64,000 nucleotides of DNA from Virgibacillus profundi (GCF_002287375.1 NZ_NPOA01000002.1:248001-312000); one strand, 5' to 3'; counted from the first letter of the stretch, positions 18,281 to 26,926 are shown. Numbers and translations: made by a program. The notes: generated by a model not told the origin, from the letters alone.

Positions 18281-18597
18281 GAATTCTAAAGTAACACATA
18301 AGTTTCATTTTTATTTTTAATCCCGATGAATTCGGGTGGGAAATTCTCATTTGGTGTGCTCATTTAAGCATTTCTTTAATGTATCATGGAATAACATTAA
18401 CTTCTTTTTTTCTAAACTCTTATCGAATTTCACTTTACCGCGGTACATGTTCCACTGGTTGTCTTTTAACTTAAGCAACGTAAGCCCTACCTGCTCTTAC
18501 GTCCTTGCGACCCCTTAGTCGCGCCAGTGTGAATAAGCATCTTCAAAAACATTGTAGAATGCCAGATGACTTATTTGTTACTTCAATTTGTTAACTT
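18281..18597 (-). ncRNA. Putative minus-strand structured transcript (three-way junction leader)
   Basis: A promoter at 18630-18602 and a terminator at 18280-18247 bound a unit of about 350 nt with no large gene. Read on the minus strand it folds as a hairpin (AATAAG/CTTATT arms near 18570-18530), then an outer stem CACTGG/CCAGTG (18529-18524 with 18458-18453) enclosing two hairpins, GCGAC/GTCGC (18522-18507) and ACGTAAG/CTTACGT (18502-18478). A 33-codon frame follows directly. I compared it from memory with tmRNA, 6S, SRP RNA and common riboswitches and found no match. Confidence 0.4.
18347..18448 (-). CDS. Possible 33-aa basic peptide downstream of the structured leader
   Basis: ATG 18448 to TGA 18347, a lysine-rich peptide (MYRGKVKFDKSLEKKK start, then an amphipathic helix with one Cys). 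The ribosome site is weak (CAGTGGAAC). The outer stem of the predicted leader fold ends 5 nt before the ATG, so folding could control access to it. It may instead be part of a non-coding RNA. No family recognised. Confidence 0.3.
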   Translation of the reverse strand: MYRGKVKFDKSLEKKKLMLFHDTLKKCLNEHTK

Positions 18598-18601
18598 GAC
18601 T

Positions 18602-18630
18602 AGAATATCACATGCCTCAATATTTGTCAA
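18602..18630 (-). promoter_or_regulatory. SigA promoter for the 18.3-18.6 kb unit
   Basis: On the minus strand: TTGACA (18630-18625), 17-bp spacer, TATTCT (18607-18602). It begins 4 bp after the stop of the ABC permease, separating the unit from that operon. Confidence 0.6.
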
Positions 18631-18633
18631 ATT

Positions 18634-19293
18634 TCAAAGATCCTTTTTCAAATAGAGCAGTTGTGATAGTTTCATGGATAGATAAAAGATTACAACCGAA
18701 GCCAGCACTAAAATGATAAATGGCTGGTACGGTATATATTTTTCCACTACCAATACAAAGCCAGGATCAAGTTCATTAAAAATAATCACTTCTTCCAATT
18801 CCAATACCGTCACAAGTGGTGTTAATGAATAGTAACTTCCTAGCATCAAGAGAACCATTAGACAGCCAACAGATAGTGTAAATGATCGAAACAGGTAGAA
18901 GAAGGGAACAGTAATAGCTATTATGATTACGCCAATGCTGAAACATACAATAATATCCTTCCAGCCGTAGATATATCGATCGAGATCAGTGAAGGATATT
19001 ATCGCATAACCGATTATCCATTGATACAGGATGATGCAAATGGATAACAGCATAATAGATTGGTACCTTCGCTTGACAACCTGAGAAGCCTGAATAGGTA
19101 GGCTTCTCAGGAACTTATTCACATTTGCACGATCATCATAATAAAACAGTGCGATAATAAGGGTTAAAGCAGTTGCGATAAACATGAAAATAGGCGGTAA
19201 AAATACGAAATATGTTATTGATAAAAATAATAGTATGGACAGGTAGGTTATCCAGGTGTTTATAAATAAATCCTGTTTGATTAGCTGCAGCAT
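18634..19293 (-). CDS. ABC-2 type transporter permease
   Basis: 219 aa with six predicted helices in ABC-2 exporter topology, ending with a short basic tail. A paralogue of the gene before it: both begin with a short MxQLIKxxxxLN-like cytoplasmic segment and share the (Y)YDxxxxVNxFxxSLP loop after helix 2. Together they probably form the heterodimeric membrane part of the exporter energised by the ATPase at 19949. It is the last gene of a GntR-headed operon. Confidence 0.85.
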   Translation of the reverse strand: MLQLIKQDLFINTWITYLSILLFLSITYFVFLPPIFMFIATALTLIIALFYYDDRANVNKFLRSLPIQASQVVKRRYQSIMLLSICIILYQWIIGYAIISFTDLDRYIYGWKDIIVCFSIGVIIIAITVPFFYLFRSFTLSVGCLMVLLMLGSYYSLTPLVTVLELEEVIIFNELDPGFVLVVEKYIPYQPFIILVLASVVIFYLSMKLSQLLYLKKDL

Positions 19294-19306
19294 TTCTGTA
19301 CCTCCT

Positions 19307-19945
19307 TTACAAAATGTCTTTTTTTACATAAATCCATGAAGCCAGCCTATAGGAAAGATATAGACTACCAAGCGAAAAACCAATAAGAATAAGAACAGGT
19401 TGCAGGTCGATGATATCAAGGATGAAGCGTATTATCTTATCACTTACCTGAATATATGGGTTTCCAATGATAATTACGATACCAAATATGATTGAAAACA
19501 ATAGAATAATTTGAATTAAAAAGGCTTTTATATAGGACTGGAAAACATAATAAATCGGAATCGAAATGGACAGCATCATTGCAATGGAAGTAAATATTAA
19601 TAAAACTATAAACCAATCCATCGGTTTTGATTCCAGGTACGGCAATCCGAATCGGGCAATTTTGTCAATCAGCCAAACGTATAGTAAAAAAGCTGAAGTA
19701 ACAATAAGAAAGAATACATATTTACCCAGGACGATATATTTTTTTCTGAAAGGAAGGCTTGCTGTGAATCGATTAACATGATTTTTGCTGTCATAGTAAA
19801 ATGCATTAAAAATAAAACCTAGTATTGTACCAATGTATAAAGAAGTACTGGGCATATTCATTACAAAGGATAATGGGATAAATAGAATAAGAAAAATTAT
19901 ATAGATAAGATTTAACTGAAATTCCTTCTTTATTAATTGAACCAC
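19307..19945 (-). CDS. ABC-2 type transporter permease
   Basis: 212 aa, six helices. The cytoplasmic loop after helix 2 (FYYDSKNHVNRFTASLPFRKK) parallels that of the downstream permease, showing gene duplication. It starts 3 bp after the ATPase stop and is followed 13 bp later by the second permease. Members of such GntR/YtrA operons export antimicrobial peptides, lipid-targeting drugs or unknown compounds; the substrate here is not known. Confidence 0.85.
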   Translation of the reverse strand: MVQLIKKEFQLNLIYIIFLILFIPLSFVMNMPSTSLYIGTILGFIFNAFYYDSKNHVNRFTASLPFRKKYIVLGKYVFFLIVTSAFLLYVWLIDKIARFGLPYLESKPMDWFIVLLIFTSIAMMLSISIPIYYVFQSYIKAFLIQIILLFSIIFGIVIIIGNPYIQVSDKIIRFILDIIDLQPVLILIGFSLGSLYLSYRLASWIYVKKDIL

Positions 19946-19948
19946 GAA

Positions 19949-20800
19949 TCAATTCTCCTTTCGTGTCATGAAATACATAATATCTTCAAGTGCTGCTTTC
20001 TCAATAATAATTTCTTCGCCATATGGGTCGAAAATAGATGGATCCCCTTCAAATAACCCGCTAAATCCGATTTTTGTTTTCTGGAGACCGGAAAATAATT
20101 CTTTTGTATCAGCATCAATGATGTCTGATTTTCCTTTAATAATATGAAACTGGCTCTGTAATTCCTCCATGCTCTTTTGAAAAATAACTTTACCCTGAAA
20201 AATGAATACAACATAATCTGCCATACGATCCAAGTTTGTCGTTATATGGGTTGAGAGAAATATCGTTTGATTTTCATTCACCATCAATTCCTGAAGGTGA
20301 TCGAGTAATTCTCTTCTGAAAATAGGATCAAGCCCAGAGGTTGGTTCATCCATGACGATAAATTCCGGTTCATGTGATAGTGCAAATAATAACGAGCATT
20401 TCATTTTCATCCCTTTAGAAAAGTGCTTTATTTTCTTTCTTAATGGCAATTCAAATTTTGCAAGATTTTCCTGAAATAATTCCTCGTTCCAGGTTTCATA
20501 AAAAGGCGCAATAAAGGATTTCATCTTTTTAATGGTAAATTCTTCGTACATATAAAGGTCATCATACACAAATCCAATTTTTTGTTTGACATGATGATCC
20601 TTGTGACTCCTGCCGAAGAGTTGAATGTCCCCTTCGTCCACTTGCAAAATGTTCATCATCAGTTGAATTGTAGTTGTTTTCCCACTTCCATTTGGACCAA
20701 TAAAACCTGTTATATAGCCTTTAGGTATGGTTATATTTAAATCTTCAACAGAAAACCCCTTACGTTTCTTTGTGACATTATGAAATTCAACCGTATTCAT
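19949..20800 (-). CDS. ABC transporter ATP-binding protein (YtrB-like)
   Basis: 283 aa. Walker A GPNGSGKTT, a divergent signature FSKGMKMKC in place of LSGGQ (common in this exporter group), and Walker B FIVMDEPTSGLD with a switch histidine in LSTHI. About 70 extra residues follow the nucleotide-binding domain. Start ATG 20800 is chosen because GAGGAGTTGTAAT precedes it. An earlier in-frame start at 20818 would overlap the GntR gene. Confidence 0.93.
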   Translation of the reverse strand: MNTVEFHNVTKKRKGFSVEDLNITIPKGYITGFIGPNGSGKTTTIQLMMNILQVDEGDIQLFGRSHKDHHVKQKIGFVYDDLYMYEEFTIKKMKSFIAPFYETWNEELFQENLAKFELPLRKKIKHFSKGMKMKCSLLFALSHEPEFIVMDEPTSGLDPIFRRELLDHLQELMVNENQTIFLSTHITTNLDRMADYVVFIFQGKVIFQKSMEELQSQFHIIKGKSDIIDADTKELFSGLQKTKIGFSGLFEGDPSIFDPYGEEIIIEKAALEDIMYFMTRKEN

Positions 20801-20801
20801 A

Positions 20802-21179
20802 TTACAACTCCTCTTCAAAATAAATAGATATCAACTCAAATAAATCCGCTTTCGTTAAGCCAAGTCTTTTTCCCTCAAGTACAATTTTTTCCAACTCATT
20901 TTCCAGCTCGCGAACCTGCCATTCCTTGAGCACATGAGGCTGCTGCCCGGCGACAAATGTTCCTTTACCAACAGCGGAAATTAAATAACCTTCCTTTTCA
21001 AGGTCTTCGTAAGCCCGCTTTGTTGTAATCACACTGACTTTCAGATCCTTCGCCAACACCCTCATGGAAGGAAGTGCATCGCCTTCTTTCAGTTCGCCTG
21101 AAAAAATATGCAGTATAATTTGTTCCTTGATTTGCTGGAAAAGTGGCTCCTTACTATTGCTTGCAATTAGAATATTCAT
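20802..21179 (-). CDS. GntR family regulator, YtrA subfamily
   Basis: 125 aa. N-terminal winged helix (LFQQIKEQIILHIFSGELKEGDALPSMR, then a recognition helix in VITTKRAYEDLEKEGYL) and a short C-terminal helical dimerisation tail, the compact architecture of YtrA. First gene of the exporter operon, probably repressing it through the AT-rich dyad in its own promoter. The inducing compound is likely the exporter's substrate or a cell-envelope stress (inference). Confidence 0.93.
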   Translation of the reverse strand: MNILIASNSKEPLFQQIKEQIILHIFSGELKEGDALPSMRVLAKDLKVSVITTKRAYEDLEKEGYLISAVGKGTFVAGQQPHVLKEWQVRELENELEKIVLEGKRLGLTKADLFELISIYFEEEL

Positions 21180-21202
21180 GGAATAATCCCTCGTTTTTAA
21201 TT

Positions 21203-21250
21203 GTATATATACACTATATACAATATATACATACTTAAAAGATATGTCAA
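21203..21250 (-). promoter_or_regulatory. Promoter and GntR-type operator of the exporter operon
   Basis: Minus strand: TTGACA (21250-21245), 17-bp spacer, TATATT (21227-21222). An alternating dyad with outer arms GTATAT and ATATAC (21203-21230) overlaps the -10 and the start site, the usual position and TATAC-rich composition of YtrA operators. Confidence 0.6.
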
Positions 21251-21361
21251 GAAGTGAATTTAAATTTTTGCGTGCTTTAATGCTTTAGAGGAGCAGGGGG
21301 ACAGGTGCTTTTTAGTATGATAGACTTATAAATGTTCTAATTATTTAATGGAGTTGTCATC

Positions 21362-22258
21362 ATGAGTTTATTTTTAAATGTTATTTTACCTATTATGGCT
21401 ATATTTACTTCGGGGTTTATCCTGCAAAGAATCCGACTTCTGGATGTGAAGTCGATTTCAGCAGTGACATTGTACATATTGTCACCAGCTTTAGTATTTG
21501 TATCTTTGTACGATGCTGACTTTGATAGTGGATTTTTGATTATTTTTATTTATATGTTCGTCCTATTTTTTATCATGGTTCTTTTGAATAAAATACTTGC
21601 CCGCATTTTTAAGTGGTCGACATCTGTGGAGAGTGCTTCCATATTAGCTTCGGGATTTATGAATTCAGGAAATTATGGACTTCCCGTTGTGCTGTTCAGT
21701 GTAGGGGAGACAGCCCTGCCATATGCGATATTTATTATGGTGGTACAGGCTTTGCAGAATAATTTCTTCGGCGTATACTATGCATCTCGCAGTACGAGTG
21801 GGATGAAACGTGCATTTGTAAATGTGATGAAAATGCCGACAACTTATGCGGCAATTTTGGCATTTGTTTTTCAGCAATTTTCAGTGGGGGTGCCTGAATC
21901 CATCCATTCCACATTATCCATGGTTGGTAATGCAGCAATTCCGGTTATGATGGTCATGCTCGGCATGCAGCTCGCTTCCATTACAGCATTAAGTCTAAAT
22001 TGGCAGGTAATCATCTCTTCTGTAAGCCTAAAAATGATCGTTGCACCATTGATAGCATTTGGATTCATAACGTTGGTTGATGTGGATCCAATAATCGGGA
22101 CAGTATTAATTATTATTTCAGCAATGCCAACAGCCGCTACGACAACGATGTATGCCATTGAATTTGATACCGAACCGGATCTGGTTTCAAGCATTACATT
22201 TTTAGCTACACTAATCAGTATTGTTACATTAACAATTTTATTGAACATAATCACCTGA
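21362..22258 (+). CDS. AEC family transporter
   Basis: 298 aa, about ten helices in two halves. The N-terminal NVILPIMAIFTSGFILQRI and the LASGFMNSGNYGLPVVLF motif are characteristic of the auxin efflux carrier family. Bacterial members carry malate, malonate or other small carboxylates; nothing here specifies the substrate. A weak GGAGTTGTCATC ribosome site precedes the ATG. Monocistronic. Confidence 0.88.
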   Translation: MSLFLNVILPIMAIFTSGFILQRIRLLDVKSISAVTLYILSPALVFVSLYDADFDSGFLIIFIYMFVLFFIMVLLNKILARIFKWSTSVESASILASGFMNSGNYGLPVVLFSVGETALPYAIFIMVVQALQNNFFGVYYASRSTSGMKRAFVNVMKMPTTYAAILAFVFQQFSVGVPESIHSTLSMVGNAAIPVMMVMLGMQLASITALSLNWQVIISSVSLKMIVAPLIAFGFITLVDVDPIIGTVLIIISAMPTAATTTMYAIEFDTEPDLVSSITFLATLISIVTLTILLNIIT

Positions 22259-22358
22259 AGATAAAGCTGATGTTTTCATCTTTTCAATTATGGGTAACTT
22301 ATAGACATGAGCATTATAAGTGAAACCTGATTTCCCTCCCGAGAAAGGATGAAAAAAA

Positions 22359-22427
22359 TGTTACGTACTATATTAATGATTATTGGTGCAATTGTTGTAA
22401 TTGGCTGGATTATTTCATTACTCTAAA
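22359..22427 (+). CDS. Single-helix membrane peptide, 22 aa
   Basis: MLRTILMIIGAIVVIGWIIS plus two leucines: one transmembrane helix with a basic start. GAGAAAGGA lies 8 bp before the ATG and a strong terminator follows after 21 bp, so it has the layout of a real small gene. It could be a stress peptide or toxin-like membrane peptide; no family assigned. Confidence 0.5.
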
Positions 22428-22448
22428 AATAAAGACTATAACTTTGCA

Positions 22449-22498
22449 ATACCCGAACTCCCTTCTTTATAATGAAGTTAGAGAGTTCGGGTATTTTT
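22449..22498 (+). terminator. Terminator after the small membrane peptide
   Basis: Long hairpin: ATACCCGAACTC pairs with GAGTTCGGGTAT, with additional CTTC/GAAG pairing inside, then TTTTT. Confidence 0.85.
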
Positions 22499-22544
22499 AG
22501 GTAGAAAGCATAAAATACTTCCTTACTGCATAAGTGCAACTAAG

Positions 22545-22586
22545 ACATTCGCCCAACCTAAAGCGAATGCCAAGTTTTCTAATATT
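22545..22586. repeat. Dispersed hairpin repeat, copy 1
   Basis: ACATTCGCC, a 9-nt variable loop, GCGAATGCCAAG and TTTTCTAATATT. The same order of blocks recurs at 33442-33484 with a different loop, so this is an interspersed repeat with a conserved CATTCGC/GCGAATG stem. Confidence 0.6.
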
Positions 22587-22675
22587 GCATTACTTTTTAC
22601 ATTGCAGGTGGAATACTGCTGAGTGAAACTTCACAGTTCAAAGAATATGATAAACCTAATAGGGGAGTGGGAAGA

Positions 22676-23467
22676 ATGGATTTTGGTTTAAAAGGAAAGT
22701 CAGTAATTGTAACAGCTGCAAGTAAAGGACTGGGTAAAGCTGTAGCGACAGAATTTGCAAAAGAGGGTGCACATGTTTTAATCAGCAGCCGGAATGAGAC
22801 GACTTTGCGTGAAACAGTGAACGAAATCAAAGAGATGTCAGGAAATGAATCAATAGATTTTGCTGTTTGTAATATGAAAAGTGCAGCGGATATCAAGCAG
22901 CTTGTGAATAAAGCAGTTGAATGGAATGGTGGAGTTGATGTATTAATTAATAATGCTGGTGGTCCACCTGCAGGCAGCTTTTTGGATATGACCGATGAAG
23001 ATTGGTACCACGCATTTGAATTGAATTTACTCAGTTTTGTTAGAACGATTCGTGAGACTGTACCTTTTATGAAAAAACAGAATGGCGGACATATTGTTAA
23101 TTTAGCTTCATCGTCCATTAAGCAAAGTCTTGATAACCTGGTACTCTCAAACACGATGAGACCAGGCATCGTTGGACTTGCTAAAACATTGGCTCAGGAA
23201 CTGAGTGAAGATAATATTTTAGTGAATACAGTTGGACCAGGCACAATTGAAACAGACCGCATTCTGGAATTGAATCAGGTGCGAGCTAACAAGCAAAATA
23301 TTTCCACAGAATCATTAAGAAAAAATGCCGAGCAGAAAATTCCGATGAAACGCTATGGACAGCCGTATGAGTTTGCAAAAGCTGTTGTATTTCTAGCCTC
23401 CGGTGCAAATACGTATATAACAGGACAGTCACTTATTGTGGATGGTGGGCTGGTTAAAGCGTTATAG
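22676..23467 (+). CDS. SDR family protein without canonical Tyr/Lys
   Basis: 263 aa Rossmann-fold short-chain dehydrogenase. The cofactor loop is TAASKGLGKA (a variant of TGxxxGxG) and NNAGG is present. At the catalytic positions S145 is kept, but the residues 13 and 17 further on are S158 and R162 instead of Tyr and Lys. This matches a known BKR-like subgroup with an incomplete catalytic tetrad, so activity as a dehydrogenase is uncertain. Start ATG 22676 follows AGGGGAG; a GTG at 22667 overlaps that site. Its 3' end overlaps the convergent ytaF by 6 bp. Confidence 0.9.
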   Translation: MDFGLKGKSVIVTAASKGLGKAVATEFAKEGAHVLISSRNETTLRETVNEIKEMSGNESIDFAVCNMKSAADIKQLVNKAVEWNGGVDVLINNAGGPPAGSFLDMTDEDWYHAFELNLLSFVRTIRETVPFMKKQNGGHIVNLASSSIKQSLDNLVLSNTMRPGIVGLAKTLAQELSEDNILVNTVGPGTIETDRILELNQVRANKQNISTESLRKNAEQKIPMKRYGQPYEFAKAVVFLASGANTYITGQSLIVDGGLVKAL

Positions 23468-24070
23468 AATATTGAAAAACCCCAGTGCAATTAATAATAT
23501 TGGTGGCAAAAAAGTCATGCCCTGTAATTGTTTGTTTTTGGATAACAGAATTCCTGTTCGAATACCGCAGAAAACAAATAATCCACTCATGAATGCAATA
23601 AGAATAGCAGTTAAAATTGGCGAATAGCCAAGCATCGAAGCACCAATCCCTGCGCCAAATGCATCCAGGGCAAGCGCAGCGCCGAGCAATACAGCTTCGT
23701 TGGCAGAAATGATTCCTGACTGATCCAGATCTGCTTTGTCCGGCGTTGTCAGGACAGCTGTTAATATGTTTTGATTCGATTCGTCCGAAGTATTTTCCCG
23801 TTTCGGACGAACAATATTATAAAGCGAAAAAAGTCCTAAAAAAATTAAAATACTTCCACCGATTATTTTAGCGATATCCGGTGATATAAATGAACTAAGG
23901 AGAGATCCTATTGTCATTGCCAGTAGCACAATAATTCCTGAGCAGCACATAATAATGAACAATGCATTGAATGGAACGATGATTTTACGCATTCCATAGG
24001 TCACCCCAACACCAAAACCATCCAAACTTACAGCAATTACTAACAGAAATAACCCCGTATAAAAAAGCAT
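23462..24070 (-). CDS. ytaF: Sporulation membrane protein YtaF (MntP-like)
   Basis: 202 aa, six helices in two repeats, each with a conserved Asp in LDGFGVG and LDAFGAG, as in the MntP/YtaF manganese exporter-like family. The central loop contains DKADLDQSGIIS, an EF-hand-like acidic insert typical of YtaF. YtaF is a forespore membrane protein in Bacillus, so its presence supports a spore former. No terminator separates it from the convergent SDR gene. Confidence 0.9.
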   Translation of the reverse strand: MLFYTGLFLLVIAVSLDGFGVGVTYGMRKIIVPFNALFIIMCCSGIIVLLAMTIGSLLSSFISPDIAKIIGGSILIFLGLFSLYNIVRPKRENTSDESNQNILTAVLTTPDKADLDQSGIISANEAVLLGAALALDAFGAGIGASMLGYSPILTAILIAFMSGLFVFCGIRTGILLSKNKQLQGMTFLPPILLIALGFFNIL

Positions 24071-24247
24071 TCTACCAATTCCTTTGCTATAATTCTAGAT
24101 TATTGTATGGAATAGTCGCCGGCGATGTGAGTAACATTGAACTTCGAGGAGCGCACGAAAATGAATTCCACTTCACTACCTGCACGTAAGCACCCACTTA
24201 TGGTAAAGTTATGATAGATGTTTTTTTACAGAGAGGATTTTTATAAA

Positions 24248-26416
24248 ATGAGTAAAACAGTTGTATTAGCAGAAAAGCCTTCCGTTGGCCGGGACATTGC
24301 ACGTGTACTTAATTGCAATAAAAAAGGCAATGGTTACCTGGAAGGATCAAAATATATTGTGACATGGGCACTCGGTCATTTAATCACATTGGCTGATCCT
24401 GAAGTGTATGATGATAAATACAAAACATGGAAGCTTGATGATCTGCCAATGCTGCCATCCCAATTGAAACTGGTTGTGATCAAGAAGACTGGTAAGCAGT
24501 TTAGTTCAGTGAAAACACAGCTGAACCGAAAAGACGTAAGTGAGATTGTTATCGCAACAGATGCTGGTCGTGAAGGGGAACTGGTGGCACGCTGGATTTT
24601 GGAAAAAGCACGTGTTAACAAGCCTGTGAAGCGATTATGGATTTCATCCGTTACTGACAAAGCGATTCGTGATGGCTTTAAACAGTTAAAACCGGGGGCA
24701 AAATATGAAAATTTATATGAATCAGCAGTGGCACGTTCAGAAGCGGACTGGTATGTAGGACTCAACGCGACACGTGCACTGACAACCAAATTTAATGCAC
24801 AGCTTTCCAGTGGGCGGGTTCAGACACCTACTCTGGCGATGATCGCTGCACGTGAGAAGGAAATTAAAGAATTCAAACCGAAGAAGTTTTATGGACTGGA
24901 AGCGAAAACGAATAAAGGCTTTAAACTTACCTGGCTGGACGGGAAAAATAACAGCCGAATTTTTGATAAAAAAAGAGTTGACGACTTGCTTGGCAATCTG
25001 AAAAGTAAGCCGGCAAAAGTAGTTGACATAAATAAAGCCTATAAAAAGAAATTTGCTCCACAGCTGTATGATTTGACTGAATTGCAGCGGGATGCGAACC
25101 GAATTTTTGGCTATTCCGGAAAACAAACTTTATCCCTGATGCAAAAATTGTATGAACAGCATAAAGTTTTGACATATCCAAGGACTGATTCACGGGTGAT
25201 TACAACAGATATTGTGCCAACATTGAAGGATCGTGTGAAAGCCTGCGGGGTTGATGAATATGCCCGTTTTTCCGGTAAAATTGCGCGAAAGGACCTCAAA
25301 CTTGGGAAGTCTGTTGTCGATAATGCGAAGGTTTCTGACCATCATGCAATCATCCCGACAGAACAGCATGTGATTCTGGATGAGTTGAATGATAAAGAAC
25401 GTAAAATTTATGATCTTGTTGTGAAGCGGTTTTTAGCAGTCTTGTCAGATCCATATGAATATGAACAAACAACCATCACAGCACAAATCGAAAATGAGCG
25501 ATTTTCCGCAAAAGGCAGGATTGTTAAGAAGCAGGGCTGGAAGGAAATCTATGATAATCGTTTTGAAGACAGTGACGGCAGTGATGATCAGCAATTGCCT
25601 GTGGTTGAAAAAGGTGATGCCATGAACGTGCGGATTTCCATGACAGAGGGCGAAACAAAACCGCCAGAGCGATTTACAGAAGGGGCACTGCTTCAGGCGA
25701 TGGAAAATCCCGTACGTTACATGAGCTCTGAAGAAAAGCATTTAGCAAGTACAATCAATAAAACTGGTGGTCTTGGAACTGTTGCAACACGTGCCGATAT
25801 TATTGAAAAGCTGTTCAATGGGATGTATATGGAAATGAAGGGCAAGCATATTTTCATCACTTCCAAAGGCCGACAGCTGCTTGATCTGGTACCGGAGGAT
25901 TTGCGTTCACCTGCACTCACAGCAGAATGGGAACAAAAGCTTGGACAGATTGCTGAAGGGAAATTAAACAAGAACAAATTTATTTCCGAAATGAAGAGCT
26001 ATGCGAAAGAAGTTGTTCAGGAAATAAAAGGCAGTGACGAAACATTTAAGCATGACAACATGACTGGCACGAAATGTCCGGACTGCGGCAAACTGATGCT
26101 GGAAATCAATAATAAACATGGGCGCATGCTCGTCTGTCAGGATCGTTCATGTGGACACAAGAAAAATATTGCCAAACAAACAAACGCCCGCTGTCCAAAT
26201 TGCCATAAACGCCTGGAATTACGTGGGGAAGGTGAAGGGCAAATGTTCATATGCAAATGTGGTCATCGTGAAAAGCTGTCCACCTTTAATAAGCGAAAAC
26301 AGCAGGAGAAAAAGCATAAAGTATCGAAAAAAGATGTGAATCAATATTTGAAGAAACAGGATGAAGGCTTTGCGAACAACGCATTAGCCGAACAGCTGGC
26401 TAAGCTGAAGAAATAG
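24248..26416 (+). CDS. topB: DNA topoisomerase III
   Basis: 722 aa type IA topoisomerase. TOPRIM domain at about 1-140 (AEKPSVGRDIA, then TDAGREGELVARWI), catalytic tyrosine Y310 in LTYPRTDSR, and two C-terminal cysteine clusters (CPDCGK...CQDRSC and CPNCHKRL...CKCG) that should bind zinc. It passes single strands to resolve recombination and replication intermediates. Start ATG 24248 gives the canonical MSKTVVLAEKPSVG; GAGAGG lies 11 bp before it. A 17-codon frame with its own ribosome site (24161-24214) lies just upstream. Confidence 0.97.
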   Translation: MSKTVVLAEKPSVGRDIARVLNCNKKGNGYLEGSKYIVTWALGHLITLADPEVYDDKYKTWKLDDLPMLPSQLKLVVIKKTGKQFSSVKTQLNRKDVSEIVIATDAGREGELVARWILEKARVNKPVKRLWISSVTDKAIRDGFKQLKPGAKYENLYESAVARSEADWYVGLNATRALTTKFNAQLSSGRVQTPTLAMIAAREKEIKEFKPKKFYGLEAKTNKGFKLTWLDGKNNSRIFDKKRVDDLLGNLKSKPAKVVDINKAYKKKFAPQLYDLTELQRDANRIFGYSGKQTLSLMQKLYEQHKVLTYPRTDSRVITTDIVPTLKDRVKACGVDEYARFSGKIARKDLKLGKSVVDNAKVSDHHAIIPTEQHVILDELNDKERKIYDLVVKRFLAVLSDPYEYEQTTITAQIENERFSAKGRIVKKQGWKEIYDNRFEDSDGSDDQQLPVVEKGDAMNVRISMTEGETKPPERFTEGALLQAMENPVRYMSSEEKHLASTINKTGGLGTVATRADIIEKLFNGMYMEMKGKHIFITSKGRQLLDLVPEDLRSPALTAEWEQKLGQIAEGKLNKNKFISEMKSYAKEVVQEIKGSDETFKHDNMTGTKCPDCGKLMLEINNKHGRMLVCQDRSCGHKKNIAKQTNARCPNCHKRLELRGEGEGQMFICKCGHREKLSTFNKRKQQEKKHKVSKKDVNQYLKKQDEGFANNALAEQLAKLKK

Positions 26417-26425
26417 TATGATGGA

Positions 26426-26457
26426 GACTCTCTGCACAAGGCAGGGAGTCTTTTTTT
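26426..26457 (+). terminator. Terminator of topB
   Basis: 10-bp stem GACTCTCTGC/GCAGGGAGTC with one G-T pair, ACAAG loop, seven T. Confidence 0.88.
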
Positions 26458-26525
26458 GTATGGAATCTGAGGAAATGCTGAAGTTCACATTTAGACTAGC
26501 TCTTGTTTCAGCAATTCTAGGTAAT

Positions 26526-26558
26526 GAAAAAGGATGCTCACTCCAACAGTGAGCATCC
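26526..26558 (-). terminator. Terminator of the DUF2188 gene
   Basis: 11-bp perfect stem (26532-26542 with 26548-26558), 5-nt loop, T-run on the minus strand. Confidence 0.85.
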
Positions 26559-26561
26559 CTC

Positions 26562-26759
26562 TCAATATCTTCTCTTTTCCACTATATTATGATTTTTATC
26601 TAAAATTTCCACCTTACTTGGACTGTTTTCCTTCGCCATTTTTTCTGCAGCAGCTATGGCATCATCTTTCGCATCATATACTTCTTCTGGTGCCACATCT
26701 TCTAATTTTACGAACCAGCTTGTGGCATCTACATTTGGTGCTACACTATAGGTCTTCAT
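26562..26759 (-). CDS. DUF2188 domain protein
   Basis: 65 aa. The compact alpha/beta pattern SWFVKLEDV...YDAKDDAIAAAEKMAKEN...VEILDKNHNIVEKRRY is that of DUF2188, a small domain that reads like a stand-alone RNA- or ligand-binding module but has no assigned function. AAAGGAG precedes the start. Monocistronic. Confidence 0.85.
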   Translation of the reverse strand: MKTYSVAPNVDATSWFVKLEDVAPEEVYDAKDDAIAAAEKMAKENSPSKVEILDKNHNIVEKRRY

Positions 26760-26845
26760 CTATTAAAAACTCCTTTAGTCTAATTTAGTTATCACATTCC
26801 CGCTACAGGGCACTAGTTAAACATATTATATTTTTGGTAAAGCTG

Positions 26846-26875
26846 TTTACTTGCTATTACATTTTCATGTATCAT
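26846..26875 (+). promoter_or_regulatory. Possible promoter of the ferredoxin gene
   Basis: TTTACT, 18-bp spacer, TATCAT, about 50 bp before the start. Moderate match to SigA. Confidence 0.4.
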
Positions 26876-26926
26876 TAAATCAGAGATAGAAACTTTTTGA
26901 TAGCATATAAGGGAGGTATCATATAG

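Noticed and set aside
18247-18597. tmRNA (ssrA), 6S RNA or SRP RNA
   Set aside because: Length is close to tmRNA, but there is no tRNA-like CCA end, no tag sequence, and no 6S or SRP core motif.
22597-23169. 190-aa minus-strand frame opposite the SDR gene
   Set aside because: Fully antisense to a well-conserved enzyme, low-complexity Ser/Leu composition, no ribosome site.
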